Source: Sporosarcina sp. ANT_H38 (GTDB lineage: Bacteria; Bacillota; Bacilli; Bacillales_A; Planococcaceae). Taken from it: 64,000 nucleotides of DNA. Location: contig NZ_VOBC01000001.1 in NCBI RefSeq assembly GCF_008369195.1, forward strand, positions 992,001 through 1,056,000. The letters run 5' to 3'. Numbering within the stretch: position 1 is the first letter of the stretch; every line of letters starts with the position of its first letter. The notes beneath the pieces were generated by a model. That model saw only the letters and a list, made by a program, of their open reading frames with translations, did not search any database and was not told the DNA's origin. This document shows positions 49,312 to 58,627 of this stretch, piece by piece. Position numbers and translations under genes: made by a program.

Positions 49312-51594
49312 ATGGCTGATAATACAAAGTTATTAACTGGGTTATTCAAGCAATCTGAAGACAAGGGTAAAGAATACTTACTCTATTTGGATATTGATAG
49401 GCTACTAGCACCGTGTTATGAAGCTGTTTGTCAAACACCCAAAAAACCTCGATATGGAGGATGGGAATCAACGGAAATCGCTGGCCATTCTGTTGGTCAT
49501 TGGCTTTCCGCAGCTGCTGCTATGTATGCGGTTACAGAAGATAGAGAACTCAAGCAAAAGATTGATTATGCAGTTGAAGAACTAGAACAAATTCAAAAAT
49601 ATGATGGAGAGGGCTATGTCAGTGGCTTTTCCCGCACCTGCTTTGATAACGTTTTTAGTGGAGACTTCCAAGTAGATAATTTTAGCTTAGGGGGTTCATG
49701 GGTTCCCTGGTACAGTATCCATAAGATTTATGCAGGTTTAATAGATGTCTATACAATTTTAAGGGACGTTAAAGCACTTGAAATTGTCTTGAAATTAGCA
49801 AGTTGGGCAAAGGCGGGTTTAGATAAGCTTTCAGATGAACAATTTGAGAGAATGCTTATCTGTGAACACGGTGGTATGAATGAAGTAATGGCAGATCTTT
49901 ATATCATTACTGGTAAACAAGGCTATCTTGACCTGGCTAAACGTTTTTGTCATCAGGCAATACTTCAGCCACTCTCTCAATCGATTGATGACCTAGAAGG
50001 TAAGCATGCCAATACACAGATACCTAAAGTGATTGGTGCAGCGAAATTATATGACATCACAGGCGATTTGAAATACAAAGAGATGGCTGTTTTCTTTTGG
50101 CAGCAAGTTACGAATTATCGCTCCTATGTAATCGGTGGTAATAGTATCGGAGAGCACTTTGGACCAAGTGATCAGGAACAACTCGGGGTTACATCAGCAG
50201 AGACTTGTAATACGCATAATATGTTAAAGCTGACTGAGTATTTATATCGCTGGTCACATAAGTCGGTGTATATGGATTACTACGAAAGAGCACTTTACAA
50301 TCATATTCTGGCATCGCAAGATCCAGATTCAGGTATGACGACATACTTTGTATCTACCCAACCTGGACATTTTAAAGTATATTGTTCGCCAGAAGATTCA
50401 TTTTGGTGTTGTACAGGTACTGGTATGGAAAATCCAGCACTTTATACAAGAAATATCTATTACCAAGAACAAGATCAATTGTATGTGAATCTATTTATTG
50501 CTTCAGAATTAACAGTGGCAGAAAAACAGCTAAAGATTAGCCAGGAAACTTCATTTCCGGCGTCTAATCGTTCTACACTCGTTTTTAAAGAAGCCAATCA
50601 CGAGAAACTAACAGTCCATATTCGTGTTCCCTATTGGGGTGTAGGAGCAGTGACTGCGACTATCAATGGAACTGAAGTATTTACACATGCGAAGAATGGC
50701 TATTTAACAATTAATAGGGAGTGGAAATCTGGGGACTGTGTTGAAATAGAACTTCCAATGAATTTACATAGATATGTCTCAAGTGACAATCCCCAAAAGC
50801 AAGCGATCATGTACGGACCTATTGTATTGGCAGGCGCATTAGGAAAAGAGCATTTCCCAGAAACAGATATACTTGAAGATCATATGAAGCTCGATAATCA
50901 TCCTTTAATTGATGTTCCAGTCTTAGTGGCTGATACAGAAGATCTAAATCACTGGATAAGACCAATTGAAAATTCAATATTACGATTTGAAACTTTAGCA
51001 GTGGGTCAGTCAGGGAATCAGAAGATTACGCTTATCCCTTTTTACCAATTACATCATCAACGCTACACCATTTATTGGAACATTATGAACGAAGCAGCCT
51101 ATCACAATTTCCATGACGGGGAGGAAGAAGAGCTTCGGAGAAAAAGAGACATTACCGTTGATTATGTTAATCCAAATGAGCAGCAGCCTGAAATTGAACA
51201 TCATCTTTCATCAAGCAATTCAAATTCAGGTTATCTAAATATTGTTCATAAAGGATGGAGAGATTGTCGCGATGAAGGAATTTTTAGTTATGAAATGGCT
51301 GTACAATCGACTAAACAAATGTATTTAGTGGTTACATACTTTGGCAGTGATTCTACTTTATATGTGGATGGACAAGCATATAATCGTGAATTTGACATTG
51401 TGGTGGACGGTACAGTTATCGTGAATCAGAAACTGGAAGCCATTCATCCAGGTAAACTTTTTGATGTTTGTTATGAAATTCCAAGAGTATTGACAAAAGA
51501 GAAAGAGCGGGTTGAGATTAAGTTTTCATCCAAACCAGGTACAGTTGCGGGTGGGGTTTATGGAGTCCGGATCATTAATGAAAGAGTCTATTAA
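49312..51594 (+). CDS. GH127/GH146-type beta-L-arabinofuranosidase (DUF1680 fold)
   Basis: 760-residue enzyme with (alpha/alpha)6 barrel and C-terminal beta-sandwich. The zinc/catalytic residues of the family can be read: Glu297 and Cys299 in 'SAETCNTHNM', and Cys366/Cys367 in 'SFWCCTGTGMEN', where one Cys is the nucleophile. N-terminal 'GGWESTEIAGHSVGHWLSA' is also characteristic. No signal peptide, so it acts in the cytosol on imported oligosaccharides. Beta-L-arabinofuranose occurs in extensin-like glycoproteins and RG-II/arabinan tips, which would widen the substrate range of this operon. The GH127 versus GH146 assignment is uncertain. Confidence 0.88.
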   Translation: MADNTKLLTGLFKQSEDKGKEYLLYLDIDRLLAPCYEAVCQTPKKPRYGGWESTEIAGHSVGHWLSAAAAMYAVTEDRELKQKIDYAVEELEQIQKYDGEGYVSGFSRTCFDNVFSGDFQVDNFSLGGSWVPWYSIHKIYAGLIDVYTILRDVKALEIVLKLASWAKAGLDKLSDEQFERMLICEHGGMNEVMADLYIITGKQGYLDLAKRFCHQAILQPLSQSIDDLEGKHANTQIPKVIGAAKLYDITGDLKYKEMAVFFWQQVTNYRSYVIGGNSIGEHFGPSDQEQLGVTSAETCNTHNMLKLTEYLYRWSHKSVYMDYYERALYNHILASQDPDSGMTTYFVSTQPGHFKVYCSPEDSFWCCTGTGMENPALYTRNIYYQEQDQLYVNLFIASELTVAEKQLKISQETSFPASNRSTLVFKEANHEKLTVHIRVPYWGVGAVTATINGTEVFTHAKNGYLTINREWKSGDCVEIELPMNLHRYVSSDNPQKQAIMYGPIVLAGALGKEHFPETDILEDHMKLDNHPLIDVPVLVADTEDLNHWIRPIENSILRFETLAVGQSGNQKITLIPFYQLHHQRYTIYWNIMNEAAYHNFHDGEEEELRRKRDITVDYVNPNEQQPEIEHHLSSSNSNSGYLNIVHKGWRDCRDEGIFSYEMAVQSTKQMYLVVTYFGSDSTLYVDGQAYNREFDIVVDGTVIVNQKLEAIHPGKLFDVCYEIPRVLTKEKERVEIKFSSKPGTVAGGVYGVRIINERVY

Positions 51595-51618
51595 GAGTTA
51601 CTCACTTGAGGTGATTAA

Positions 51619-54015
51619 ATGCTACTTATAAAAGATATTAATAAGTTAATCAAAGAAGTGAAAGCAGAAGAGATTACTGTCCCAGAAATTTTCATTGAAC
51701 AGAAAGCATTATGGTTGATCCCAACTTATTTAAGATCGAAAAAGCTTAAGAAAATCGTTCTTGTCGTCGATGAAAATACGCGTAAGGCGGCAGGGGATAA
51801 GTTGGGAAATTTGTTGGTCAAAGATGAATTTCAAATGACAATCATAGAGTTAAAACCAAATAAACATGAACAGGTTATTGCTAATGAACAAACGTTAATT
51901 AAATTATTTCTTGATATGCCAAATGATACAGATATTATTGTGGCTGTTGGTACTGGAACAATTCATGATGTTGTACGCTTCGTTAGTTATAAAATGGCTA
52001 TCCCATTTATTTCGGTACCTACTGCCGCCTCAGTTGATGGTTTTACATCTAAGGGTGCACCTTTAATAATTCAAGGATTTAAAAATACATTTCAAACAGT
52101 ATCACCTATCGCTGTGTTTGCAGATATCGACGTTCTTAAAGAAGCGCCACATGAGATGACTGCGGCTGGGTTTGGAGACATAATTGGCAAATATACATCT
52201 CTTCTTGATTGGAAGATTTCTAGTTTAATTGCGGATGAACCATACAACCAATTAGCAGCAGATCTGACAAAACAATCATTAGAAGCATGTGTAAATAATG
52301 TACAAGAAATAGCCAACAGAAGTGATTATGGGTTAACAATTCTAATGCAGTCATTGATTGAATCTGGCTTGGTTATGCTGGTGTTAGACTATTCAAGACC
52401 AGCCTCTGGAAGTGAGCATCATTTATCTCATTACTGGGAAATGGACCTATTGAAAAAAGATGCTAAACAATTATTACATGGGGAAAAGGTCGGTGTGGCT
52501 GTATCGATAATAATTGATTTATATAAACAACTTATTATCAATTTAGATGTGAAAAAGATTGCACATGATTCAAGTTTTATTAATAGTTTCATTGGAAACT
52601 GGGATCAAATAAAAGCAGCAATCAATGAGTTGCCAAACTCAAATTATATAAGATATCTACTTAAAACGGTTGGTGGAGCTACAACACCTAAAGAATTAAA
52701 TATAGGAGATAAGCTAGTTGTTGAAAGCTTAAATGAAGCATTTCATTTAAGAAATCGTTGTACGGGTTTATTTCTAATTAATCAATTTAAAAAAGAGAAT
52801 ATAAAATATCCGCTAGAAAATATCGTGTATAAAAAAGGGGCGAATAATTTAATGAACATTGCTAAGGTAGAAAATATCGAAGTAAGAACAAATATCGGAA
52901 ACAAACCAGATTTACCCGAGGTGATTGCTGTTGAATTGAAAAATGGTACACATTTAAACTTGAATGTCTCTTGGAATGCTCTCACAGTAGAACAATACGG
53001 TGAAATTGGGACTTATACTGTTGAAGGTGAAATTCAGCTTCAAGAATATCCAAACCCTTTAGTAGAGCAAAGAGCAGATCCATATATTTATAAACATACA
53101 GATGGTTATTACTATTTCACAGGGTCTTATCCTGAATATGATCGAATTGTAATAAGAAGAGCAAAGTCAATTAAGGATCTTTCGCATGCTGAAGAAACAG
53201 TCATATGGCGTAAACCTGAGAAAGGTATTATGTCCAAGCACATTTGGGCACCTGAACTCCATTTTATTGATGATAAATGGTACGTTCACTATGCTGCTGG
53301 GGATACTGATAATGTCTGGGCAATTCGACCATATGTGTTGGAATGTAGTGCTGATAATCCTTTACAAGGTGAGTGGCTAGAAAAAGGACAAGTCAACACA
53401 GATTTTCAAAGTTTTTCATTGGATGCGACAACATTTGAAAATAAGGGAAAGAGATACTTAGTGTGGGCACAAAAAGTAGATGATGATACAGTATCTAACT
53501 TATACATCGCTGAAATGAGTAATCCATGGACAATCAAAGGTGGACAAACGGTATTATCGACACCAGATTTGGAGTGGGAACAGCAAGGGTTTTATGTTAA
53601 TGAAGGCGCAGCTGTCATAAAACGTAATGGCAAAGTGTTTATCACGTATTCTGCTAGCGCGACGGATGATCGTTATGTTATGGGCTTATTAAGTGCTTCT
53701 GAAGACAGTGATTTAGTCAATCCTGCTTCGTGGACAAAATCAGTAGAGCCTATTTTTGCGACGAATGAGAAGGCTGAGGAATACGGACCGGGTCATAATA
53801 GTTTCACAGTCGCAGAAGATGGGACAACAGATCTACTTGTTTATCATGCTCGTCCGTACAAGGAAATTGAAGGTAATTCGCTGTACGATCATAACCGTCA
53901 TGCGCGTGTACAACAACTTTTTTGGGATCAAAATGGAAATCCATATCTCGGTTCCCCAGGACAAATTATTGATAGATCTGAAAAGAAAGTGATTGCTACA
54001 GTTATTGTTCAATAA
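51619..54015 (+). CDS. Fusion: AraM-type glycerol-1-phosphate dehydrogenase + Ig-like domain + GH43
   Basis: 798 residues in one unbroken frame. Residues 1 to about 400 are an AraM/EgsA-type NAD-dependent (Ni/Zn) glycerol-1-phosphate dehydrogenase: 'IVAVGTGTIHDVVRFVSYK' near 112, 'SVPTAASVDGFTSKGAPL' near 134, 'SGSEHHLSHYWE' near 261 and 'HGEKVGVAVSI' near 290 carry the metal ligands. About 415-472 is a Big_4-like (bacterial Ig) domain. From 485 a GH43 domain follows with Asp487 ('RADPYI'), Asp602 ('SLDATT') and Glu662 ('NEGAAV'). No signal peptide, although Big_4-GH43 proteins are usually secreted. An internal ATG at 52852 (residue 412) is preceded by AAGGGG and could yield a separate Big_4-GH43 protein. 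B. subtilis araM is a stand-alone gene in its ara operon. Confidence 0.85.
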   Translation: MLLIKDINKLIKEVKAEEITVPEIFIEQKALWLIPTYLRSKKLKKIVLVVDENTRKAAGDKLGNLLVKDEFQMTIIELKPNKHEQVIANEQTLIKLFLDMPNDTDIIVAVGTGTIHDVVRFVSYKMAIPFISVPTAASVDGFTSKGAPLIIQGFKNTFQTVSPIAVFADIDVLKEAPHEMTAAGFGDIIGKYTSLLDWKISSLIADEPYNQLAADLTKQSLEACVNNVQEIANRSDYGLTILMQSLIESGLVMLVLDYSRPASGSEHHLSHYWEMDLLKKDAKQLLHGEKVGVAVSIIIDLYKQLIINLDVKKIAHDSSFINSFIGNWDQIKAAINELPNSNYIRYLLKTVGGATTPKELNIGDKLVVESLNEAFHLRNRCTGLFLINQFKKENIKYPLENIVYKKGANNLMNIAKVENIEVRTNIGNKPDLPEVIAVELKNGTHLNLNVSWNALTVEQYGEIGTYTVEGEIQLQEYPNPLVEQRADPYIYKHTDGYYYFTGSYPEYDRIVIRRAKSIKDLSHAEETVIWRKPEKGIMSKHIWAPELHFIDDKWYVHYAAGDTDNVWAIRPYVLECSADNPLQGEWLEKGQVNTDFQSFSLDATTFENKGKRYLVWAQKVDDDTVSNLYIAEMSNPWTIKGGQTVLSTPDLEWEQQGFYVNEGAAVIKRNGKVFITYSASATDDRYVMGLLSASEDSDLVNPASWTKSVEPIFATNEKAEEYGPGHNSFTVAEDGTTDLLVYHARPYKEIEGNSLYDHNRHARVQQLFWDQNGNPYLGSPGQIIDRSEKKVIATVIVQ

Positions 54016-54034
54016 TTTAGGGAGGCAAAACAAT

Positions 54035-55891
54035 ATGAGAAGTAGTTTTTTTGTTAAATATGTCATGTTATTTTTAATAACTACCTTACTCATACCCTCT
54101 AGTGCATCTGCAGACGGAAAAGATGTTAAAGTACCTACTTTTACTGAAGCATCTGTCCATGATCCTTCAGTCATCAAAGTAGATGATATGTATTATGTGT
54201 TCGGTTCGCACTTAGGAGTGGCCAAAACAAAGGATTTTATGAACTGGACCACTGTTGCGGCAGGTGTGAATCCGAATAATCCATTGTTTGATAATGTCGT
54301 AGAAGAACTAGAGGAAGCATTAGAATGGGCAGAAACAGATACGTTATGGGCGCCAGATGTGATTGAATTGAACGGTAAGTTTTACATGTATTACAATGCA
54401 TGTGAAGGTGGTTCGCCACTCTCAGCAATGGGAGTAGCTGTAGCGGATCATATCGAAGGTCCTTATAAAGATAAAGGTATTTTCCTGAAATCTGGCATGT
54501 GGAATCAAGCTAGTGAAGATGGAAAAATATATAATGCGACAATCCATCCTAATGTCGTTGACCCACAGGCATTCTTGGATAAGGACGGCAAACTTTGGAT
54601 GGTTTATGGGTCATACTCTGGTGGTATTTTCATATTACAAATGGATGCTACAACAGGACTTCCACTTGATGGTCAAGGATATGGTACCAAGTTAATGGGG
54701 GGGAACCATAGTCGAATGGAAGGCCCCTATATTCAATATGTCCAAGAGACAGGCTACTACTATTTATATATAACATTCGGTGGTCTTGGTGCAGATGGTG
54801 GCTATAATATGCGCGTCGTTCGTTCGAAGAATCCTGATGGGCCATATGTTGATGCAGAAGGTAATGATATGACTACCGTTCGCGGAGCCAATGGAACTTT
54901 TTTCGATGACAAGTCGATTGAGCCATATGGTGTGAAATTGATGGGGAACTATTTATTTGAGAATATGACGAGTAAATCGACAGTAAGTACAGGAATAGGT
55001 TATGTATCTCCAGGACATAACTCCGTGTATTATGATGAAGCTACAGGCAAGCAATTATTACTATTTCATAGTCGATTTCCGCAAAGAGGAGAACAACATG
55101 AGATTCGAGTCCATCAGCTATTTATGAATGATGATGGATGGCCGGTTGTAGCACCTTATCGATATGCTGGGGAAGAATTAGCGAAGGTTTCTCCGGAGGG
55201 GGTTAGTGGTAACTATAAATTTATTAATCATGGTAAAGAAATTACAGAGAAAGTAAAAAAATCGGTTGTTATTACGTTACTTGCTGATGGTACTATTGCT
55301 GGGGATGTTAATGGGACATGGGCGGTTGAAGGAGACAACAAAGCGAATCTGGTCATTGATAATTATGCTTATCAGGGTGTTTTTCTAAAACAATGGGATC
55401 CGATTTCTAAAAGCGAAGTGATGACATTTACAGCTGTATCGGAACAAGGAATGTCAATTTGGGGGAGTCAACTTGAAGAGCTGTCTGATGAAGACACTGT
55501 GGCATACGTGAAAAACACATTGAAACTTGGCAATACAAGAGCCGTTATTGCCGATGTATCACTTCCCAAAGCCAGTACTTTTGATACTAAAATTTCATGG
55601 AAGTCTTCAGATCCTTCGATTGTTTCTAAAAAGGGGGCTGCCAAGAGACCTTACTCAGAACAAGATACTACAATTACGTTAACAGCTACTATCAGTAAAA
55701 ATGAGACTACAGCTACAAAGAGTTTTAAATTGGTTGTATTGCCGAGTGAAGAGGCTGAAGTTGAAGGCGAAGGAAATGCAGAAGTGAAGGCAGTCGATCA
55801 GACAACAAATCTAGTGGTATGGATCGTCCTAGTGTCGCTGTTACTTGTTTTAGTTGCTTTTTTTGCCATCAGAAGAAAACGGAATAATTAA
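54035..55891 (+). CDS. Membrane-anchored extracellular GH43 endo-1,5-alpha-L-arabinanase
   Basis: 618 residues. Signal peptide about 1-27 ('LLIPSSASADG'). GH43 triad: Asp43 ('VHDPSV'), Asp176 ('VVDPQA'), Glu229 ('MEGPYI'); 'LWAPDV' and 'SPGHNS' as in AbnA/Abn2 arabinanases. After the propeller come a lipocalin-like C-terminal domain (about 385-480) and an atypical Ig-like domain (about 485-570, 'KISWKSSDPSIVSKKG'), then an acidic linker and one TM helix ending in 'IRRKRNN'. This places an endo-arabinanase on the outer membrane face with a short cytosolic tail. The ATG at 54035 follows GGGAGG. It is the last gene of the arabinan operon and supplies oligosaccharides to the importer. Confidence 0.88.
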   Translation: MRSSFFVKYVMLFLITTLLIPSSASADGKDVKVPTFTEASVHDPSVIKVDDMYYVFGSHLGVAKTKDFMNWTTVAAGVNPNNPLFDNVVEELEEALEWAETDTLWAPDVIELNGKFYMYYNACEGGSPLSAMGVAVADHIEGPYKDKGIFLKSGMWNQASEDGKIYNATIHPNVVDPQAFLDKDGKLWMVYGSYSGGIFILQMDATTGLPLDGQGYGTKLMGGNHSRMEGPYIQYVQETGYYYLYITFGGLGADGGYNMRVVRSKNPDGPYVDAEGNDMTTVRGANGTFFDDKSIEPYGVKLMGNYLFENMTSKSTVSTGIGYVSPGHNSVYYDEATGKQLLLFHSRFPQRGEQHEIRVHQLFMNDDGWPVVAPYRYAGEELAKVSPEGVSGNYKFINHGKEITEKVKKSVVITLLADGTIAGDVNGTWAVEGDNKANLVIDNYAYQGVFLKQWDPISKSEVMTFTAVSEQGMSIWGSQLEELSDEDTVAYVKNTLKLGNTRAVIADVSLPKASTFDTKISWKSSDPSIVSKKGAAKRPYSEQDTTITLTATISKNETTATKSFKLVVLPSEEAEVEGEGNAEVKAVDQTTNLVVWIVLVSLLLVLVAFFAIRRKRNN

Positions 55892-55932
55892 AATATGGAA
55901 ATTATGTAAAATTGCTAAAAACACATTTTTAG

Positions 55933-56442
55933 GTGCAGGAAGTACTATTTCCGCAAAAAAAGAGTTACCCAGAATTAATCGAACAATTTAACATACCGTT
56001 GGATGAATATCTAAGACGTTGCGTCCATCAAATTGATGATTGGAAAAGAATGCGCGAGGATTTAGTTAATGACAAAAATCTAACACATGAGCGTAATTCT
56101 GAGTATGGCTCTTATATTATTGAAGCAATGGAGACCAATGAACCGTTTAAAATTGGAGGAAATGTATTAAACACGGGTCGTTTGATTAGTAATCTATCAG
56201 AAAAAGCTTGTGTAGAGGTGCCTTGATTAGTTGATGCGAGTGGTGTGACACCGACATACGTCGGAGATTTACCTGAACAGTTAGCTGCCCTTAATCGGAC
56301 GAATATTAATACACAGTTACTGACTATTGAGGCGGCAATGCTAGATCCACATACTGCAGCAGAGCTATCAATCGATGATATTGTGGAAATGTGTGATGAG
56401 CTAATCGAAGCGCATGGCGATTATTTGCCTAAATTCAAGTAA
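55933..56442 (+). pseudogene. GH4 alpha-galactosidase (melA-like), truncated and interrupted
   Basis: C-terminal half of a MelA-type GH4 enzyme: 'FNIPLDEYLRRCVHQI', 'EYGSYIIEAMETNEPFKIGGNVLNTG', 'ACVEVP' then TGA in place of the conserved Cys, then 'LVDASGVTPTYVGDLPEQLAALNRTNIN'. The N-terminal NAD-binding half is absent, and about 15 residues are missing before 'MLDPHTAAEL' (present in the other remnant at 7.9 kb). Loss of the N-terminus plus the stop make it non-functional. The intact GH4 gene 380 bases downstream is a different, divergent paralogue. Confidence 0.85.
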
Positions 56443-56475
56443 TTAGCGGTATTTGTATCATAAAAAAGGTAAAGG

Positions 56476-56733
56476 ATGAGGAAAGTGGCATGTAAAGGTT
56501 GCTCACAATCAGTCATCGTCTCGGACGATAAAATCCAGCAACTTGTCAATGAGCAACTTCAATACGAGATTGATATTGTTGAGGATGATCTCTATAATAA
56601 CAGATTGGAAATATGTAAAACCTGTCCCTCGCTTGTTTACGATACTACTTGTGGTTACTGCGGCTGCTTTGTACAGTTCAGAGCCAAGTTAACGTACAAG
56701 CATTGCCCGGACCCAGGAAGTCCAAAGTGGTAA
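56476..56733 (+). CDS. Small Cys-rich protein, DUF6171-like
   Basis: 85-residue protein with three Cys clusters: 'CKGC' near 6-9, 'CKTC' near 47-50, and 'CGYCGCF' near 59-65, plus a further Cys near the end ('HCPDP'). The pattern suggests zinc binding and looks like the DUF6171 family, small proteins of unknown function in Bacilli. AAAGG lies close to the ATG. No functional link to the sugar genes is evident. Confidence 0.65.
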   Translation: MRKVACKGCSQSVIVSDDKIQQLVNEQLQYEIDIVEDDLYNNRLEICKTCPSLVYDTTCGYCGCFVQFRAKLTYKHCPDPGSPKW

Positions 56734-56740
56734 TATTTTG

Positions 56741-56812
56741 ATGTGTTGACTACGGGTATAAACTGAGCTTAGGAGCATTAAAAGAGTTCATTATTTCAAT
56801 CTATGTAGAAGG
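56741..56812 (+). repeat. Leader element, copy C (upstream of GH4 gene)
   Basis: Shortest, most diverged copy: TAAACTGAGC, AGGAGCATTA, and the 3' block TTCATTATTTCAATCTAT are shared with copies A and B. It ends 12 bases before the GH4 start and overlaps the likely ribosome binding site region. Confidence 0.45.
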
Positions 56813-56823
56813 GAGTTATTTCT

Positions 56824-58326
56824 ATGTCATTTAAAATAGCTTTTATTGGTGCTGGTAGTATTGGGTTTACGAGATCATTGCTTCGAGATCTATTAGCTGT
56901 TCCAGAATTTAAAGATATTGAAGTAGCATTTACTGATATTAACGCTAGCAACTTAGAGATGGTGACGCAGTTATGTCAACGTGATATCGCAGAAAATGGA
57001 TTATCTATTTCGATTCAAGCAACGACTGAGCGTAAAATGGCATTAAAAGGGGCTAAATACATTTTTAACGTTGTTCGAATCGGTGGATTGGAAGCGTTTA
57101 AAACAGATATTGAAATTCCGCTAAAATATGGAGTCGATCAATGTGTAGGTGATACATTAAGCGCTGGTGGCATTATGTATGGTCAACGAGGTATCGCAGA
57201 GATGCTGGCGATTTGTAAAGATATAAGGGAAGTTGCAGCAGAGGATTGTTTGCTTCTTAACTATGCAAATCCAATGGCCATGATTACATGGGCTTGCAAT
57301 AAATACGGTGGGGTAAAAACAATTGGATTATGTCATGGTGTTCAACATGGCCTTCAACAACTTGCCGATGTATTTAATCTAGACAAAGAAGAAGTTGATA
57401 TTGTTTGTGCGGGCATTAATCATCAAACCTGGTATATCCAAGTGAAACATAATGGTGTTGATTTAACCGATAAAGTATTGGAAGCATTTGAGAAGCATCC
57501 GGAGTTTCCGAAAACGGAAAAAGTACGGATTGATATGCTAAAAAGATTTGGTTACTATAGTACAGAATCCAATGGGCATCTAAGTGAATACGTCCCCTGG
57601 TATAGAAAAAATCCAGATGAAATTCTTGATTGGATCGATCTAGGGGTATGGATTAACGGTGAAACAGGTGGTTATTTACGTGTTTGTACAGAAGGACGAA
57701 ATTGGTTTGACATTGATTTTCCGAACTGGATGAAAGAACCAGCAATGGAATATAGACAGGAAAACCGAAGTGAAGAGCATGGATCGTATATTATAGAAGG
57801 ATTAGAGACTGGGAGAGTCTATAGAGGGCATTTTAATGTCATCAATAATGGTATTATTGCTAATTTACCTAATGACTCTATTATTGAAGCCCCTGGATAT
57901 ATAGATCATAATGGAATTAACATGCCTATGATTGGGGATTTACCACTTGGTTGTGCAGCCGTCTGTAATGTTAGTATCTCGGTGCAAAGACTTGCTATCG
58001 AAGCTGCTGTCCAAGGTGATGATATGTTGTTAAGACAGGCTATGATGATGGACCCACTTGTAGGAGCTGTTTGTAATCCAAATGAAATTTGGCAAATGGT
58101 CGATGAAATGTTAGTAGCGCAAAGTGAGTGGTTGCCACAATATAAGGAAGCAGTGAAAGAAGCGGCATATAGATTAGAAAATAATGAATTGGTCCCAACC
58201 CAAGAGAATAAAGGTGCAGCACGTCTCAATGTGAAAACGGTGGAAGAAATGGCTCTTGATCGGGATGAGGCGAATATTAATGCTGGAGAAGCTGACAAAG
58301 CTAAAGTACGTCCAGCTAGTAAGTGA
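56824..58326 (+). CDS. GH4 alpha-galactosidase/alpha-glucosidase family enzyme
   Basis: Cytosolic NAD- and Mn-dependent GH4 enzyme of 500 residues. N-terminal nucleotide-binding motif 'IAFIGAGSIGFTR', metal ligands Cys170 ('GLCHGVQHG') and His200 ('AGINHQTWY'). It resembles the MelA side of GH4 ('YYSTESNGHLSEYVPWY', 'EHGSYIIEGLETG') but is longer than a typical 430-residue MelA, with a charged C-terminal tail of about 50 residues. GH4 enzymes vary widely in substrate (alpha-galactosides, alpha-glucosides, galacturonides), so the substrate is open. AGAAGGGAG precedes the ATG. Leader element copy C sits just upstream. Confidence 0.88.
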   Translation: MSFKIAFIGAGSIGFTRSLLRDLLAVPEFKDIEVAFTDINASNLEMVTQLCQRDIAENGLSISIQATTERKMALKGAKYIFNVVRIGGLEAFKTDIEIPLKYGVDQCVGDTLSAGGIMYGQRGIAEMLAICKDIREVAAEDCLLLNYANPMAMITWACNKYGGVKTIGLCHGVQHGLQQLADVFNLDKEEVDIVCAGINHQTWYIQVKHNGVDLTDKVLEAFEKHPEFPKTEKVRIDMLKRFGYYSTESNGHLSEYVPWYRKNPDEILDWIDLGVWINGETGGYLRVCTEGRNWFDIDFPNWMKEPAMEYRQENRSEEHGSYIIEGLETGRVYRGHFNVINNGIIANLPNDSIIEAPGYIDHNGINMPMIGDLPLGCAAVCNVSISVQRLAIEAAVQGDDMLLRQAMMMDPLVGAVCNPNEIWQMVDEMLVAQSEWLPQYKEAVKEAAYRLENNELVPTQENKGAARLNVKTVEEMALDRDEANINAGEADKAKVRPASK

Positions 58327-58627
58327 TATTGGAGCCTTCAAGTATTAGTAAATACTATCACAATGTTCCCGATACTAAATTAAATTAAGGAAAGGGCTGC
58401 AAGAAATTTCTATGCTAGTCCAACAAAATCATTTATATAATACATTAGTCATATCAAAACGCCAAAGGGGAGAGTCCCTAGGCGTTTTTACATTAGTTGA
58501 TTTAGGTAGTTGCCAAAAATAAGATCGTCTAATCGCAAGACGAATATAAGAATTATTGTGGTACTATTATTTTGGACACAATAATCTAAATTGAAAAAGC
58601 TTTTCGAAAAAAGAAAGAGGTGTTTTG
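58327..58627 (+). other. Intergenic region before PucR-type regulator
   Basis: Holds the terminator at 58456-58490 and the AGAGG ribosome binding site near 58616. Otherwise I see no gene, repeat or operator. Confidence 0.5.
58456..58490 (+). terminator. Terminator after GH4 gene
   Basis: AAAACGCC and GGCGTTTTT form the outer stem, with an inner GGG/CCC pair around GAGAGT. Confidence 0.8.

Noticed and set aside
52852..54015. Separate Big_4-GH43 gene starting at 52852
   Set aside because: The frame is continuous with the AraM part, and the AAGGGG-to-ATG spacing (about 11) is long. Noted as a possible secondary start, not annotated as its own gene.
57906..58298. 130-codon minus-strand open frame within the GH4 gene
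   Set aside because: Antisense shadow; Ser/Ala-rich translation, no start signal.
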